This document shows positions 23,859 through 31,486 of a stretch of DNA of 47,411 nucleotides, piece by piece. The stretch's first letter is position 1. Each line of letters begins with the position of its first letter. Under the pieces are notes generated by a model. The model did not search any database. It had not been told where the DNA came from and saw only the letters and a program-made list of their open reading frames with translations. The position numbers were made by a program, and so were the translations under genes. The DNA comes from Atribacteraceae bacterium (GTDB taxonomy: Bacteria; Atribacterota; Atribacteria; Atribacterales; Atribacteraceae), in the NCBI GenBank assembly GCA_035477455.1, contig DATIKP010000159.1, positions 1 through 47,411 on the forward strand, read 5' to 3'.

Positions 23859-24548
23859 TTAGTCCAGCAGCCGGTCATACGCAGTTTCTCTCACCGAGAA
23901 ACCGAACACGCTACCGAAATGATCGGCCAGACTCTCCATCATCTTCCACCGCTCGGAAAACGAAAAGGTCCGGCCGGTCAGCTGTGCCAGCGAGCTGACA
24001 CCCCGGTCACGGATTCCACAGGGTACGATGTAGGTAAAGTGAGAAAGATCCGGCTCGATATTGAGGGCGAATCCATGATAGGTCACCCACCGCTTCACCG
24101 CGACACCGATGGCGGCGATTTTTTCCGGCACTTTCCCGCCAACCCATACTCCGGTATGGGGAGAAAGGCGGAAGGCCGGAATGCCCAAGTCGGCAAGAAA
24201 ACGGATCAAGACCTCTTCCAGGGCCCGTAGATAGCGGTGGATATCCTTTTCCCAAGCGGCAAGATTCATCAGAGGATAGCCGACAATCTGCCCGGGACCA
24301 TGATAGGTGATATCGCCTCCCCGCTCGCTCGCATGGATGGCGATGCCTTTTTCCTGAAGCCTGCTCGGAGAAGCCAGCAGGTTTCCAGCGGTCGCCCCCT
24401 TCCCTAAAGTTATGACCGGAGGGTGTTCAAGCAACAGTAAAACCCCGGGGTTATTCCGTTGGAAAAGAAGTTCGACTATTTTCAGTTGAATATCCCTGGC
24501 CGCCTGGTACTCGATCTGCCCGAGACGACAAAAGGGAACTGTCAACAT
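23859..24548 (-). CDS. lipB: Octanoyl-[ACP]:protein N-octanoyltransferase
   Basis: Transfers octanoate from acyl carrier protein to lipoyl domains. The 229-residue product contains LLLLEHPPVITLGKGA near residue 37, ERGGDITYHGPGQIVGYP near 75 with conserved G-G-x-x-T-x-H-G-P-G-Q, lysine K143 in PEKIAAIGVAV and the acyl-carrying cysteine C177 in IVPCGI. The start ATG follows GGAGAGGAAGAG. Upstream in-frame codons run into tRNA-Ser and are rejected. The gene begins 64 bases after the tRNA, suggesting one transcript starting at the tRNA promoter unless an unseen promoter lies between. Confidence 0.96.
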   Translation of the reverse strand: MLTVPFCRLGQIEYQAARDIQLKIVELLFQRNNPGVLLLLEHPPVITLGKGATAGNLLASPSRLQEKGIAIHASERGGDITYHGPGQIVGYPLMNLAAWEKDIHRYLRALEEVLIRFLADLGIPAFRLSPHTGVWVGGKVPEKIAAIGVAVKRWVTYHGFALNIEPDLSHFTYIVPCGIRDRGVSSLAQLTGRTFSFSERWKMMESLADHFGSVFGFSVRETAYDRLLD

Positions 24549-24608
24549 CGATTTCGCTCTTCCTCTCCAAAAAAAATAAGGCCCGGAGGCCTGGAATACA
24601 ACCGGAAC

Positions 24609-24705
<97 letters not shown>

Positions 24706-24718
24706 GCACCGGTCCAAA

Positions 24719-24747
24719 AGTATAACACGTTCCTTACCCTTCCTCAA
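24719..24747 (-). promoter_or_regulatory. Promoter of tRNA-Ser
   Basis: Reading the minus strand, TTGAGG, a 17-base spacer and TATACT precede the tRNA 5' end by about 13 bases. Spacing and -10 match are good. It may also drive lipB, lipA and the methyltransferase gene. Confidence 0.65.
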
Positions 24748-24780
24748 CCCAACCACCTGACAATAATTAGAATCAGGAGT

Positions 24781-25047
24781 CTACAGGCTATGATGGGGTT
24801 TTTCCGCGACAATACCGGCCGCATAGAGCATGGTTTCCAGGATATCCACTTGCCACTGCTGGTTTTCAATCTCCAATCTGCTGAACACCTCGCCAATCCT
24901 GCGGGAAGTGTATTTCGGGGGAAGTCGCTGCAGGGTCAAAGCCAGCAAATCATCCCGGCATTCCCGGCAACGGCAAAGGTCCGGCTTGATCTGGTAGAGA
25001 TCAGGCAAGCGCCTGACGATTTCGTCCTCGATAATATTTTTGATCAT
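24781..25047 (-). CDS. ComFB-like protein
   Basis: An 88-residue cytoplasmic protein matching the ComFB (late competence) family. It has an N-terminal helix KNIIEDEIVRRLPDLY, the cysteine motif CRCREC, and the family stretch LLALTLQRLPPKYTS. ComFB-type proteins have been reported to bind cyclic di-nucleotides in cyanobacteria, and the cysteines may bind zinc. It is the last gene of the flagellar/chemotaxis cluster, 20 bases after a charged hypothetical gene, so a part in motility control is more likely than one in competence; that is an inference from position. The family call rests on motif recall, not on a search. Confidence 0.75.
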   Translation of the reverse strand: MIKNIIEDEIVRRLPDLYQIKPDLCRCRECRDDLLALTLQRLPPKYTSRRIGEVFSRLEIENQQWQVDILETMLYAAGIVAEKPHHSL

Positions 25048-25067
25048 AATTCCCGGCCCCTTCGTTA

Positions 25068-25397
25068 TTATGCCTTTACGTCGATTCTCCGTCCAGTATC
25101 CTCATCCGGAGGGACAGTAACCGGTTCGCCTTCCCATTTCTGCTGGATTCCCTGCTTGGGATCTTCGCGCTTTTTCTTTCCCTGTTCTTTTTCCTTTTCT
25201 TTGTGAATACGGTCTTTTTCCGTTTGAGGGGTTTCATTGACGTCTTCTTCGGCCCGTTTCGTTTGCTCGTCCATCGCCCGGGCAAACGCCCTGATTTGCA
25301 TCTGGTTCCCATCTTCCTGGGCTTTTTGGATCCTGGCGACTTCGTGAGCGAGCAGCACCACATTCTGCATACCGATCGGATCGACCAACTTCACCAA
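25068..25397 (-). CDS. Charged hypothetical protein of the flagellar cluster
   Basis: About 109 residues. The first part, PIGMQNVVLLAHEVARIQKA, is predicted helical and moderately conserved in feel. Residues 35-75 are extremely rich in K and E (coiled coil or disordered), and the tail VTVPPDEDTGRRIDVKA resembles the C-termini of several small proteins coded next to sigma factor genes in motile clostridia. I do not recognise a named family. Start codon is uncertain: TTG at the given end, GTG one codon later, or ATG at 25370. It lies between fapA and the ComFB-like gene with small gaps. Confidence 0.65.
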   Translation of the reverse strand: MVKLVDPIGMQNVVLLAHEVARIQKAQEDGNQMQIRAFARAMDEQTKRAEEDVNETPQTEKDRIHKEKEKEQGKKKREDPKQGIQQKWEGEPVTVPPDEDTGRRIDVKA

Positions 25398-25409
25398 CCC
25401 CTTACCCGG

Positions 25410-26834
25410 TTATTTCAACCGGGGTCTTTCAAAACTACCGATGACGATTTCACCGTCTTTTACCGTGAATGAGGCATAGGTTATTTCGTCCCGCACGATA
25501 TAACCGATGTCACCCAGGATGATCCTGACCTGGGAATAGATACGGTCTTTGACCAGAACTTTACCTCCGCATTGCTTAAAGAGTTCCTCCAGTTCGGCTA
25601 TCCGCTCCTCACAGATTTGCTCTTTCTCCTGAGCCAATTCGTATGACTCCTTGAATTTCAAAAGCGCCTGGTTCAGGCGGTAGTCAAGGGTGATGCCGGA
25701 TTGTTTGCGGCGCAAGGCAAAGGCAAAGGCTCTTTCCGCTGCGATAATGGCCTTTTTCGCTTCATCGCATTCTTGTCTCAGAAGGGCGTGTTCCTTGCGG
25801 GCCACGGGACTGATCCCCACAAAGATTTCCGTCCGGGTGCCCATTGGAGATCCGATGGTTTTCGCCCACACCAGCTCTCCAGCTTTGATCGAACCACCCA
25901 CAATCATACCCTTTCCCTCATTCACTACAATGTTGCGGCCGGCAGAAACCGAGCTGTGCAACACCGCTTCTCCAATCAGAACCGAGTGTTTTGCTTCGAG
26001 ACTCCCGTTTTCCACAATTTTAACCTGGATATTCCCCTGGGCGCGGATTTTGCCCTTCCCTCCGGCAAAAACACCACCCTGGATGACAATGTTCCCTTCC
26101 GCTTCCAAGTCGGCCGCCTCGACGTTTCCCCAAACTTCGATATTCCCGCCAGCTACAATGGACAGGCCGCTCCTGACCGTACCCCGGACGACCACCGATC
26201 CGACAAAATTGATGTTGCCCGTCGTCAGGTCCGCGTCACCTTGGACTTCGAAGACCAGGAACACCGAAATCGCCTTCCCGACCAGGGCCGGTCGGCCGGC
26301 GGCGGTGGCTATTGCCCGTGACCCGTCATCAGTAATTTCGACATTCTTTCCCTTGACCAGCCGGCTTTCCCGGCCGGGCGAGGCGGGGATCTCCTGATCC
26401 ATAACGTCTTTCCCCGGGGTTCCGGCTCCAGGCGGGATCAACTCGGCCAGGATATCACCGGAGCGGACCTCCGGGATTTTGATGAAATTAAAATAGTCGA
26501 CCCGGCCGCTCTCGTTCTCAGTCAACTCTTTCACCACGTCTCTTTGGAAAAAAATCTTGACTGAACCATCCTCTCCCCGCACCGGCTTCTCGCCCCTGGC
26601 GACCGGATAACGGCCAGGAAGCTTCAGGATCTGCGGCCAACGGCTCAGGGTTTCCTCGTTGATACCGAACACGATCCTCTTTTCACTTAGGAATTCACCG
26701 ATTTCCTGATACTGATCAAGATTTTCCTCGATGGGTTTTTTCACGATCAGTTCAGCCGTCAATCCATCGCCGGAAATATAAAGCTGAACAGCGTCTTCAG
26801 CTTCCAACTTGGCTAAAGGTCTGCGATCACTCAT
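25410..26834 (-). CDS. FapA-type DUF342 protein
   Basis: A 474-residue protein of the DUF342 (flagellar assembly protein A) family. The N-terminal domain (about 1-165) includes GVNEETLSRW-like sequence (here GINEETLSRWPQ). The middle (about 175-330) is a beta-helix of imperfect repeats rich in glycine and valine, for example GNINFVGSVVVRGTV and AGGNIEVWGNVEAADLEAEG. The C-terminal part is helical with a likely coiled coil (about 345-430). The product is cytoplasmic. In Vibrio a FapA-type protein is tied to flagellar placement; many DUF342 proteins are uncharacterised. Its start overlaps the fliA stop by eight bases, so the two are coupled. Confidence 0.88.
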   Translation of the reverse strand: MSDRRPLAKLEAEDAVQLYISGDGLTAELIVKKPIEENLDQYQEIGEFLSEKRIVFGINEETLSRWPQILKLPGRYPVARGEKPVRGEDGSVKIFFQRDVVKELTENESGRVDYFNFIKIPEVRSGDILAELIPPGAGTPGKDVMDQEIPASPGRESRLVKGKNVEITDDGSRAIATAAGRPALVGKAISVFLVFEVQGDADLTTGNINFVGSVVVRGTVRSGLSIVAGGNIEVWGNVEAADLEAEGNIVIQGGVFAGGKGKIRAQGNIQVKIVENGSLEAKHSVLIGEAVLHSSVSAGRNIVVNEGKGMIVGGSIKAGELVWAKTIGSPMGTRTEIFVGISPVARKEHALLRQECDEAKKAIIAAERAFAFALRRKQSGITLDYRLNQALLKFKESYELAQEKEQICEERIAELEELFKQCGGKVLVKDRIYSQVRIILGDIGYIVRDEITYASFTVKDGEIVIGSFERPRLK

Positions 26835-27606
26835 CTCCCGGCCCTTTCCACTCGTTCATTTTTGATCGCAATTTAAGGAGGGACCGGGAAAGAATCTGGG
26901 AAACCCTCGATTCTCCGACTTCGAGTATCGATCCGATTTCCTTGAGGGTCAATCCCTCATAATAGTACAGAGCCACACAAAGCCGGTCCCGTTCTGGCAG
27001 GTCATCAATCGCCTGGCCTAAAAACTCCATGAGTTCCCGGTTTTCGAGGATTTCCTGAGGATTGAAGCGAGGGGTTTCGTCGGGAAGATCGTCACCAAGC
27101 AACCGGCCATCCTCATTATTTTCCTGTTCCAGGGAAAATAGAATGCTCGATTTGTACCTTTCGATAACCCAGCTCACTTCTTCCACGGTGATATTCATGT
27201 CTCCGGACACTTCCTCGAGGGTGGGATCCCGACCCTTTTCTTTTTGAAGCTTCTGCCAGGTCTCCATAACTTTTTTGAATGTCTTCCGCTGGCCCCGGGT
27301 CATCGGATCGAGGCTTCTGAGGTAGTCGATCACCGCCCCACGGATGCGGGACAGGGCATACGTTTCGAACTTGAGGCCCCGTTCGGGACGAAATCGTTCC
27401 AGGGCTTGCAAGAGTCCGATGATTCCATAACTTTCCAGATCCTCCCGGTCGATGTAGGAAGGCAGGGTATAAAGCAGGCGTCCTATGGCAATTTTCACCA
27501 AATAGAGGTAGTGTTCGATGAGGCGCTCCCGCTTGCGGAGATCACCGGTACTCAGAAACCCAGTCCAGCATTCCTCGACGCTTTCATTCCGTTTGGTCAG
27601 GCTCAT
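26827..27606 (-). CDS. fliA: Flagellar sigma factor FliA/SigD (sigma-28)
   Basis: Sigma-70 family factor for late flagellar and chemotaxis genes, 259 residues, the usual length of FliA, SigD and WhiG. Region 2 contains LIEHYLYLVKIAIGRL and the helix DLESYGIIGLLQALERFRPERG followed by FETYALSRIRGAVIDYLR. Region 3 follows (RKTFKKVMETWQKLQKEKGR and ITVEEVSWVIERY). Region 4 ends with LTLKEIGSILEVGESRVSQI, the -35-binding helix-turn-helix. It is coded inside the cluster, overlapping its neighbours on both sides. No flgM anti-sigma gene is in the window. Confidence 0.96.
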   Translation of the reverse strand: MSLTKRNESVEECWTGFLSTGDLRKRERLIEHYLYLVKIAIGRLLYTLPSYIDREDLESYGIIGLLQALERFRPERGLKFETYALSRIRGAVIDYLRSLDPMTRGQRKTFKKVMETWQKLQKEKGRDPTLEEVSGDMNITVEEVSWVIERYKSSILFSLEQENNEDGRLLGDDLPDETPRFNPQEILENRELMEFLGQAIDDLPERDRLCVALYYYEGLTLKEIGSILEVGESRVSQILSRSLLKLRSKMNEWKGPGDE

Positions 27607-27848
27607 GATTCAACACCTGGGCTTTTTTTATCCTCGGCCGGCACCCGGGAAACAATCCAGAATAAATAATAATATACCACTACATACACCACGATGGCGA
27701 TGACAAAGCTTCTCCACACCACCGTAAACAAACTAATATTTCGCACCATTCCCCAGACGAAATAGAACAGTACCACGAGCCAGGTCAGGGACAATGCCAG
27801 CAGCCGAGGAGTTTTTTTTCGTCTGTCGCTGATCAAATGACAAAACAC
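27603..27848 (-). CDS. Small two-helix membrane protein, unknown
   Basis: An 81-residue protein with two hydrophobic segments (about 16-37, LLALSLTWLVVLFYFVWGMV, and about 43-66, VWRSFVIAIVVYVVVYYYLFWI), a basic N-terminus and a charged cytoplasmic tail. It overlaps the cheD end by 16 bases and the fliA start by four (ATGA), which argues for a real, coupled gene. Small membrane proteins at this position occur in several motile Firmicutes. I do not recognise the function. Confidence 0.7.
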   Translation of the reverse strand: MFCHLISDRRKKTPRLLALSLTWLVVLFYFVWGMVRNISLFTVVWRSFVIAIVVYVVVYYYLFWIVSRVPAEDKKSPGVES

Positions 27849-28309
27849 TCCTGTCCAATCGTCTTGACTTCCAGCCGGCCATTTTGGACATGAAACGTGA
27901 TACTCCGTCCCCGGTTACCTCCGGTATTTTCCCCAAGCAATGGTATACCCAAATCCTGTACGACCTGTTTGACCGCTTCGACATTCCGCTTACCGATGTC
28001 AAAGAGGGAATCGGTCCCGGCAAACATTTTCGCACCACCGGCGATCTTGGCAATGACGTTTTTTTTCCGGGCTCCGACTTTGGCCATTTCCTCCAATAGT
28101 GCTTCTACGGCCGTATCGGCAAATTTAAAAATGTTCTTCTGACCCGGGATGCTCTGCGGCAAGAGGATATGAGCCATACCCGCCACACAGTTTTCCCGGT
28201 CATACAGACAGGCCCCGACACAGGAGCCCAGCCCCATGATGCACAACCGGTCTTCCGGTTTGTCGCTGACACGGAACTCCGCCATCCCAATCGAATATTT
28301 CTGTCCCAT
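27833..28309 (-). CDS. cheD: Chemoreceptor glutamine deamidase CheD
   Basis: Deamidates glutamines on chemoreceptors and stimulates CheC phosphatase. The 158-residue product has the conserved GLGSCVG with nucleophile C30 and AHILLP with general-base H47. The third member of the known triad, a threonine six residues before the cysteine, is isoleucine here (CIMGLGSC), which may weaken deamidation while leaving CheC binding possible. The gene follows cheC after two bases. C-terminal segments such as AKIAGGAKMF and GIPLLGENTGGNRGRSITFH match the family. Confidence 0.95.
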   Translation of the reverse strand: MGQKYSIGMAEFRVSDKPEDRLCIMGLGSCVGACLYDRENCVAGMAHILLPQSIPGQKNIFKFADTAVEALLEEMAKVGARKKNVIAKIAGGAKMFAGTDSLFDIGKRNVEAVKQVVQDLGIPLLGENTGGNRGRSITFHVQNGRLEVKTIGQECFVI

Positions 28310-28311
28310 TG

Positions 28312-28938
28312 TCAGACAACCCCTATGGATTTGAGCATGATCTCAAGCGATCCGGAGTCCGGGATAAGCATGAAAAACCCGATAATATGGTATTTTTCTT
28401 CTACAAATTCGGTCTCGATCAAGAGTGCGTAATCTCCCCGGCGGGAGATCTCGATCAAAACCAGGTCAACAATCGCTCCGACCATATCCACTGCGATCTC
28501 GGGAACGGAATGGTTGAGGTTGAGACCGGTAAAATCAGCCAGCGCGCAAAGATACGACGAAGAAAGGATGTTTCCGATCTCGGCCATGGCCGATGAGGCG
28601 AGGTCGTCCATATCGAGCATTTGCTCTTTTGCCGGAGCCATGTCCCCCAGAAGGATCTTCATCATTTTCTGGGCATTGTCCAGATCAAGAACAAAAAGAA
28701 TATGACCGCTCATTGCCCCAAACATCGACAGGTAGACACCCAGCACTTCTTTCTCGGGGCCACCCAACCACTCCGGAACGTCTTTCAGGGGAAGAATTTT
28801 AACCAGGGGCACTTCCATGCTGACCCGGTGATCCACCATTCGGGCTAGAGCCGTTGCCGCATTTCCGGCACCGATGTTCCCGATTTCCCGCAAGGCATCC
28901 AGCTGCAATTCGCTGAGATGTTCAAATGAAAAGACCAT
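28312..28938 (-). CDS. cheC: CheY-P phosphatase CheC
   Basis: Removes phosphate from CheY-P during adaptation. The 208-residue product carries two copies of the phosphatase signature E-x2-N-x22-P: EIGNIGAGNAATAL with its proline near residue 43, and EIGNILSSSYLCAL with its proline near 145. Both copies are complete, as in active CheC; the length is that of CheC, not FliY. It lies between cheR and cheD with gaps of ten and two bases. Together with CheD and the CheC-like half of FliY it suggests a Bacillus/Thermotoga-style adaptation system. Confidence 0.95.
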   Translation of the reverse strand: MVFSFEHLSELQLDALREIGNIGAGNAATALARMVDHRVSMEVPLVKILPLKDVPEWLGGPEKEVLGVYLSMFGAMSGHILFVLDLDNAQKMMKILLGDMAPAKEQMLDMDDLASSAMAEIGNILSSSYLCALADFTGLNLNHSVPEIAVDMVGAIVDLVLIEISRRGDYALLIETEFVEEKYHIIGFFMLIPDSGSLEIMLKSIGVV

Positions 28939-28948
28939 CCGCTGTCTC

Positions 28949-29737
28949 CTATTCGTATTTTAGATAGAAAAAAGGCAACGAATAACGAAGATGAAACATT
29001 CCCGGATTGGGAATCCGCTCCGTGCTCCCAATCCAAAGGTATCCACCCTTTTTCAGGGAATCGCTCAATTTCCGGAAGGCGGTTTTTTTCGCTTCTTCCT
29101 CGAAATAGATCACAACGTTCCGGCAGACCACCAGGTCGAAGGTTTCCTTGACCGGTTCCCGCAAGAGATCGTGTTTTTGGAAGCGAACATTTTTTTGAAG
29201 GACCGGTTTGATCCGGAACCCGCCGTCCGTTTGGGGGTAAAAAGAGCTGGATAATACATGATCTGGAACGTTTTTCAGGTGCAGCTCTTTGAAAACGGCT
29301 TCCTGAGCTTTTTCAAGGATCTCTTCGTCAATATCGGTCGCCCAGATCCAAAACGGTTTGGTGACTTTCATTTCGGTAAGGAGAATAGCGATCGAGTATG
29401 CTTCGCTGCCGATCGAACATCCGGCGCTCCAGACGTTCAATCTCGAGCCGGCGCCGGACAACAGTTCTGGAATCACTCTCTTCTCCAGATCATCGAAGCG
29501 TTCCGGATTCCGGAAAAATTCAGATACATTAATGGTGAACCGGTTTTTGAAATCCTCGAGCACCCGGGGATCGGTTTCGAGCTTTTCCAGGTATTCCGCA
29601 ACGCACGTTGCTCCGGAGCGCATGAGAATGAAGGAAAGTCTCCGGCGGAGCTGATTTTCCTTGTACAGCGAAAGATCGATGCCGGTTTTTCGCAAAATGG
29701 TCTCACGCATGGATTGAACTTCAACAGCCGAGAGCAT
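28949..29737 (-). CDS. cheR: Chemoreceptor methyltransferase CheR
   Basis: Methylates glutamates on chemoreceptors with S-adenosylmethionine. The 262-residue product has the helical N-terminal domain (about 1-75, including LYKENQLRRRLSFIL and NRFTINVSEFFRNPERF). The SAM-binding domain has VWSAGCSIGSEAYSIAILL, the acidic motif WATDIDEEILEKA and FDLVVCRNVVIYF. The C-terminal KGGYLWIGSTERI is also typical. No TPR extension is present. It lies 61 bases after cheB in the same direction. No receptor gene is in the window. Confidence 0.96.
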   Translation of the reverse strand: MLSAVEVQSMRETILRKTGIDLSLYKENQLRRRLSFILMRSGATCVAEYLEKLETDPRVLEDFKNRFTINVSEFFRNPERFDDLEKRVIPELLSGAGSRLNVWSAGCSIGSEAYSIAILLTEMKVTKPFWIWATDIDEEILEKAQEAVFKELHLKNVPDHVLSSSFYPQTDGGFRIKPVLQKNVRFQKHDLLREPVKETFDLVVCRNVVIYFEEEAKKTAFRKLSDSLKKGGYLWIGSTERIPNPGMFHLRYSLPFFYLKYE

Positions 29738-29798
29738 TTAAGTGGCTCCTTTCTATGTCGATGGGGGTCAAGGACATCGGGGCTCCGCCCCCCCTCAC

Positions 29799-30842
29799 TC
29801 ATGCTTTGTCCCATTCTTCGATGGCCTCCGGCATTCTTTCCAGAGCCAGCACTCGATCGGCCAATCCATTCTCGATGACTGCCTTGGGCATGCCAAAGAT
29901 CAATGAGGTTTTCTCGTCCTGAGCGAGAATCTGTCCGCCCTTCTGCTTGAGGACCCGGCAACCTTCAAGGGCGTCTTTACCCATCCCGGTGAGTACCACA
30001 CAACAAATACGGTCTTCAAACACCTGGACCAGCGAGAGCAAGGTCAGGTCTGCACAGGGCCTCAATCCCTTCAGCGGCGGGTCGTCGTTTAGGAGGATCC
30101 TCCGGTCCGGACTCATCAAGAGGTGTTTTCCGCCGGGAGCCAGGATAGCCTGATTCACTGATAAGCAACCACCCTGTCTTCCTTCATTCACCGTTATCAC
30201 CGTGACTTCGTTCAGTCGCCGGGAGAGGCTGAGGGTAAATCCAGCGGGCATGTGCTGAACGATAATCATGCCGGCGTGTTTCAGGGGCGGGCAACCGGCC
30301 AACAAGGTATGCAAAGCCCGCGGGCCGCCGGTCGAAGAAGCGATGAATACTATCTTACGGCATTCTTCGATACCGTCCTGGACCGGGATTACCGGATGAC
30401 GAGGAACAGGAGAGGCCAAAACGGAGCCGAGTCGTCCAGTGGGAATGGCTGCCGCTGCCTTAACCTTGCTGATGATTTCCCCGGTCTTGTTCTCAATGTC
30501 CAGAGAAATGCTCCCGGAGGGTTTTTGAATGAAATCAAGCGCCCCTTCCGCCAAGGCCTGAATGGTCGTCACGCTCCCTTCCCCGGTCAAGGCACTCAAC
30601 ATGATGATTCTATGGGCTTTTCGGGATAACACTTTTCCCAAAAATGTCAGTCCATCCATGCGGGGCATCTCGACATCAAGCAAAATAACGTCCGGCTCAA
30701 GACTTTGCAGTTTTTCCAGAGCGTCAATACCATCCCGGGCTGTAGCGATCACTGCGATATCCGAATCCTGCGCGAGAATATCGGAAACCACTTTGCGCAT
30801 GAAGGCGGAATCGTCTACCACCATCACCGTAATCGGCTTCAT
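29799..30842 (-). CDS. cheB: Chemotaxis response regulator methylesterase CheB
   Basis: Demethylates and deamidates chemoreceptors when phosphorylated. The 347-residue product has a receiver domain (about 1-120) with acidic pocket D10/D11, phosphoacceptor D56 in ILLDVEMP, and K107 in FIQKPSG. The C-terminal esterase domain has catalytic S170 (IASSTGGP), H197 (VQHMPAGF) and D290 (GMGKDALEG). All key residues are intact. The ATG overlaps the PilZ gene stop by four bases. The kinase CheA and coupling protein CheW are not in this cluster. Confidence 0.97.
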   Translation of the reverse strand: MKPITVMVVDDSAFMRKVVSDILAQDSDIAVIATARDGIDALEKLQSLEPDVILLDVEMPRMDGLTFLGKVLSRKAHRIIMLSALTGEGSVTTIQALAEGALDFIQKPSGSISLDIENKTGEIISKVKAAAAIPTGRLGSVLASPVPRHPVIPVQDGIEECRKIVFIASSTGGPRALHTLLAGCPPLKHAGMIIVQHMPAGFTLSLSRRLNEVTVITVNEGRQGGCLSVNQAILAPGGKHLLMSPDRRILLNDDPPLKGLRPCADLTLLSLVQVFEDRICCVVLTGMGKDALEGCRVLKQKGGQILAQDEKTSLIFGMPKAVIENGLADRVLALERMPEAIEEWDKA

Positions 30843-31486
30843 CGCTGGAGCAATCCTTTTCGTTTCAGCTCGATCTGCCTACGAAAAATGAATTTGATGA
30901 CTTTTTCCCGGTCGCCTTCCATGATCTCGGTAAACCGGAAAGCCCGGAGGTTTGTATCATCTTCACGTAGCGTTACGCCCTTGCCCATGAGCTTTTCTTC
31001 ATTGAATTCCAAGCAAAAGAACACTTCATCACCCTTTTCGGGATATGATCCCTTTTCGGTAAAAACCACGAGCATCCCGCCTCCGCTTAGGTTTTTGGTC
31101 ATCCCTTTCCAAGTAAGAAGTCCCTTTTTCAGAGAAACCGGCAGGGACACATCGAGGCGGACATAATCACGGCGTTGCATGCGGACTACAGACGCAGGCA
31201 TCCCGATGATCAGAAAGGCCATGTTGCCCCGCTTGACCCGATCTTTCACTTCACTGTTGAACACATAGATCTCGTTTTTGGAGATCAGGAAAACCTCAAT
31301 TGTCTCTCCCGGGCTCACCGGAACAAGCTCACCTTGTTCTTGGGGCGCGGCAATCCAAAGATTGTCTTTCACGATATTCTCCAGGCGGCTGGAGTGGTAA
31401 TGAATGATTGTTTCTCCTTTTTCATCCCGGCCTAGGATACCCAGGCTGAGCAAGCGGTTCGGTGCGAAGATCGCCTCCGGGTTCAT
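30839..31486 (-). CDS. PilZ-domain flagellar brake protein (YcgR-like)
   Basis: A 215-residue cytoplasmic protein with a YcgR-N-like domain (about 1-95) and a PilZ domain (about 100-210). The c-di-GMP-binding signature is present: QRRDYVRLD, matching R-x3-R, and NLSGGGM, matching N-x-S-x2-G. YcgR/DgrA-type proteins bind the motor when c-di-GMP is high and slow or bias rotation. Its stop and start each overlap neighbours by four bases, placing it firmly in the operon between flhA and cheB. The position suggests motility control by c-di-GMP; which motor part it touches is unknown. Confidence 0.9.
   Translation of the reverse strand: MNPEAIFAPNRLLSLGILGRDEKGETIIHYHSSRLENIVKDNLWIAAPQEQGELVPVSPGETIEVFLISKNEIYVFNSEVKDRVKRGNMAFLIIGMPASVVRMQRRDYVRLDVSLPVSLKKGLLTWKGMTKNLSGGGMLVVFTEKGSYPEKGDEVFFCLEFNEEKLMGKGVTLREDDTNLRAFRFTEIMEGDREKVIKFIFRRQIELKRKGLLQR

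Noticed and set aside
25690-26397. 235-codon plus-strand frame opposite fapA
   Set aside because: Mirror of a beta-helix gene with regular codon use; no ribosome binding site and no domain.
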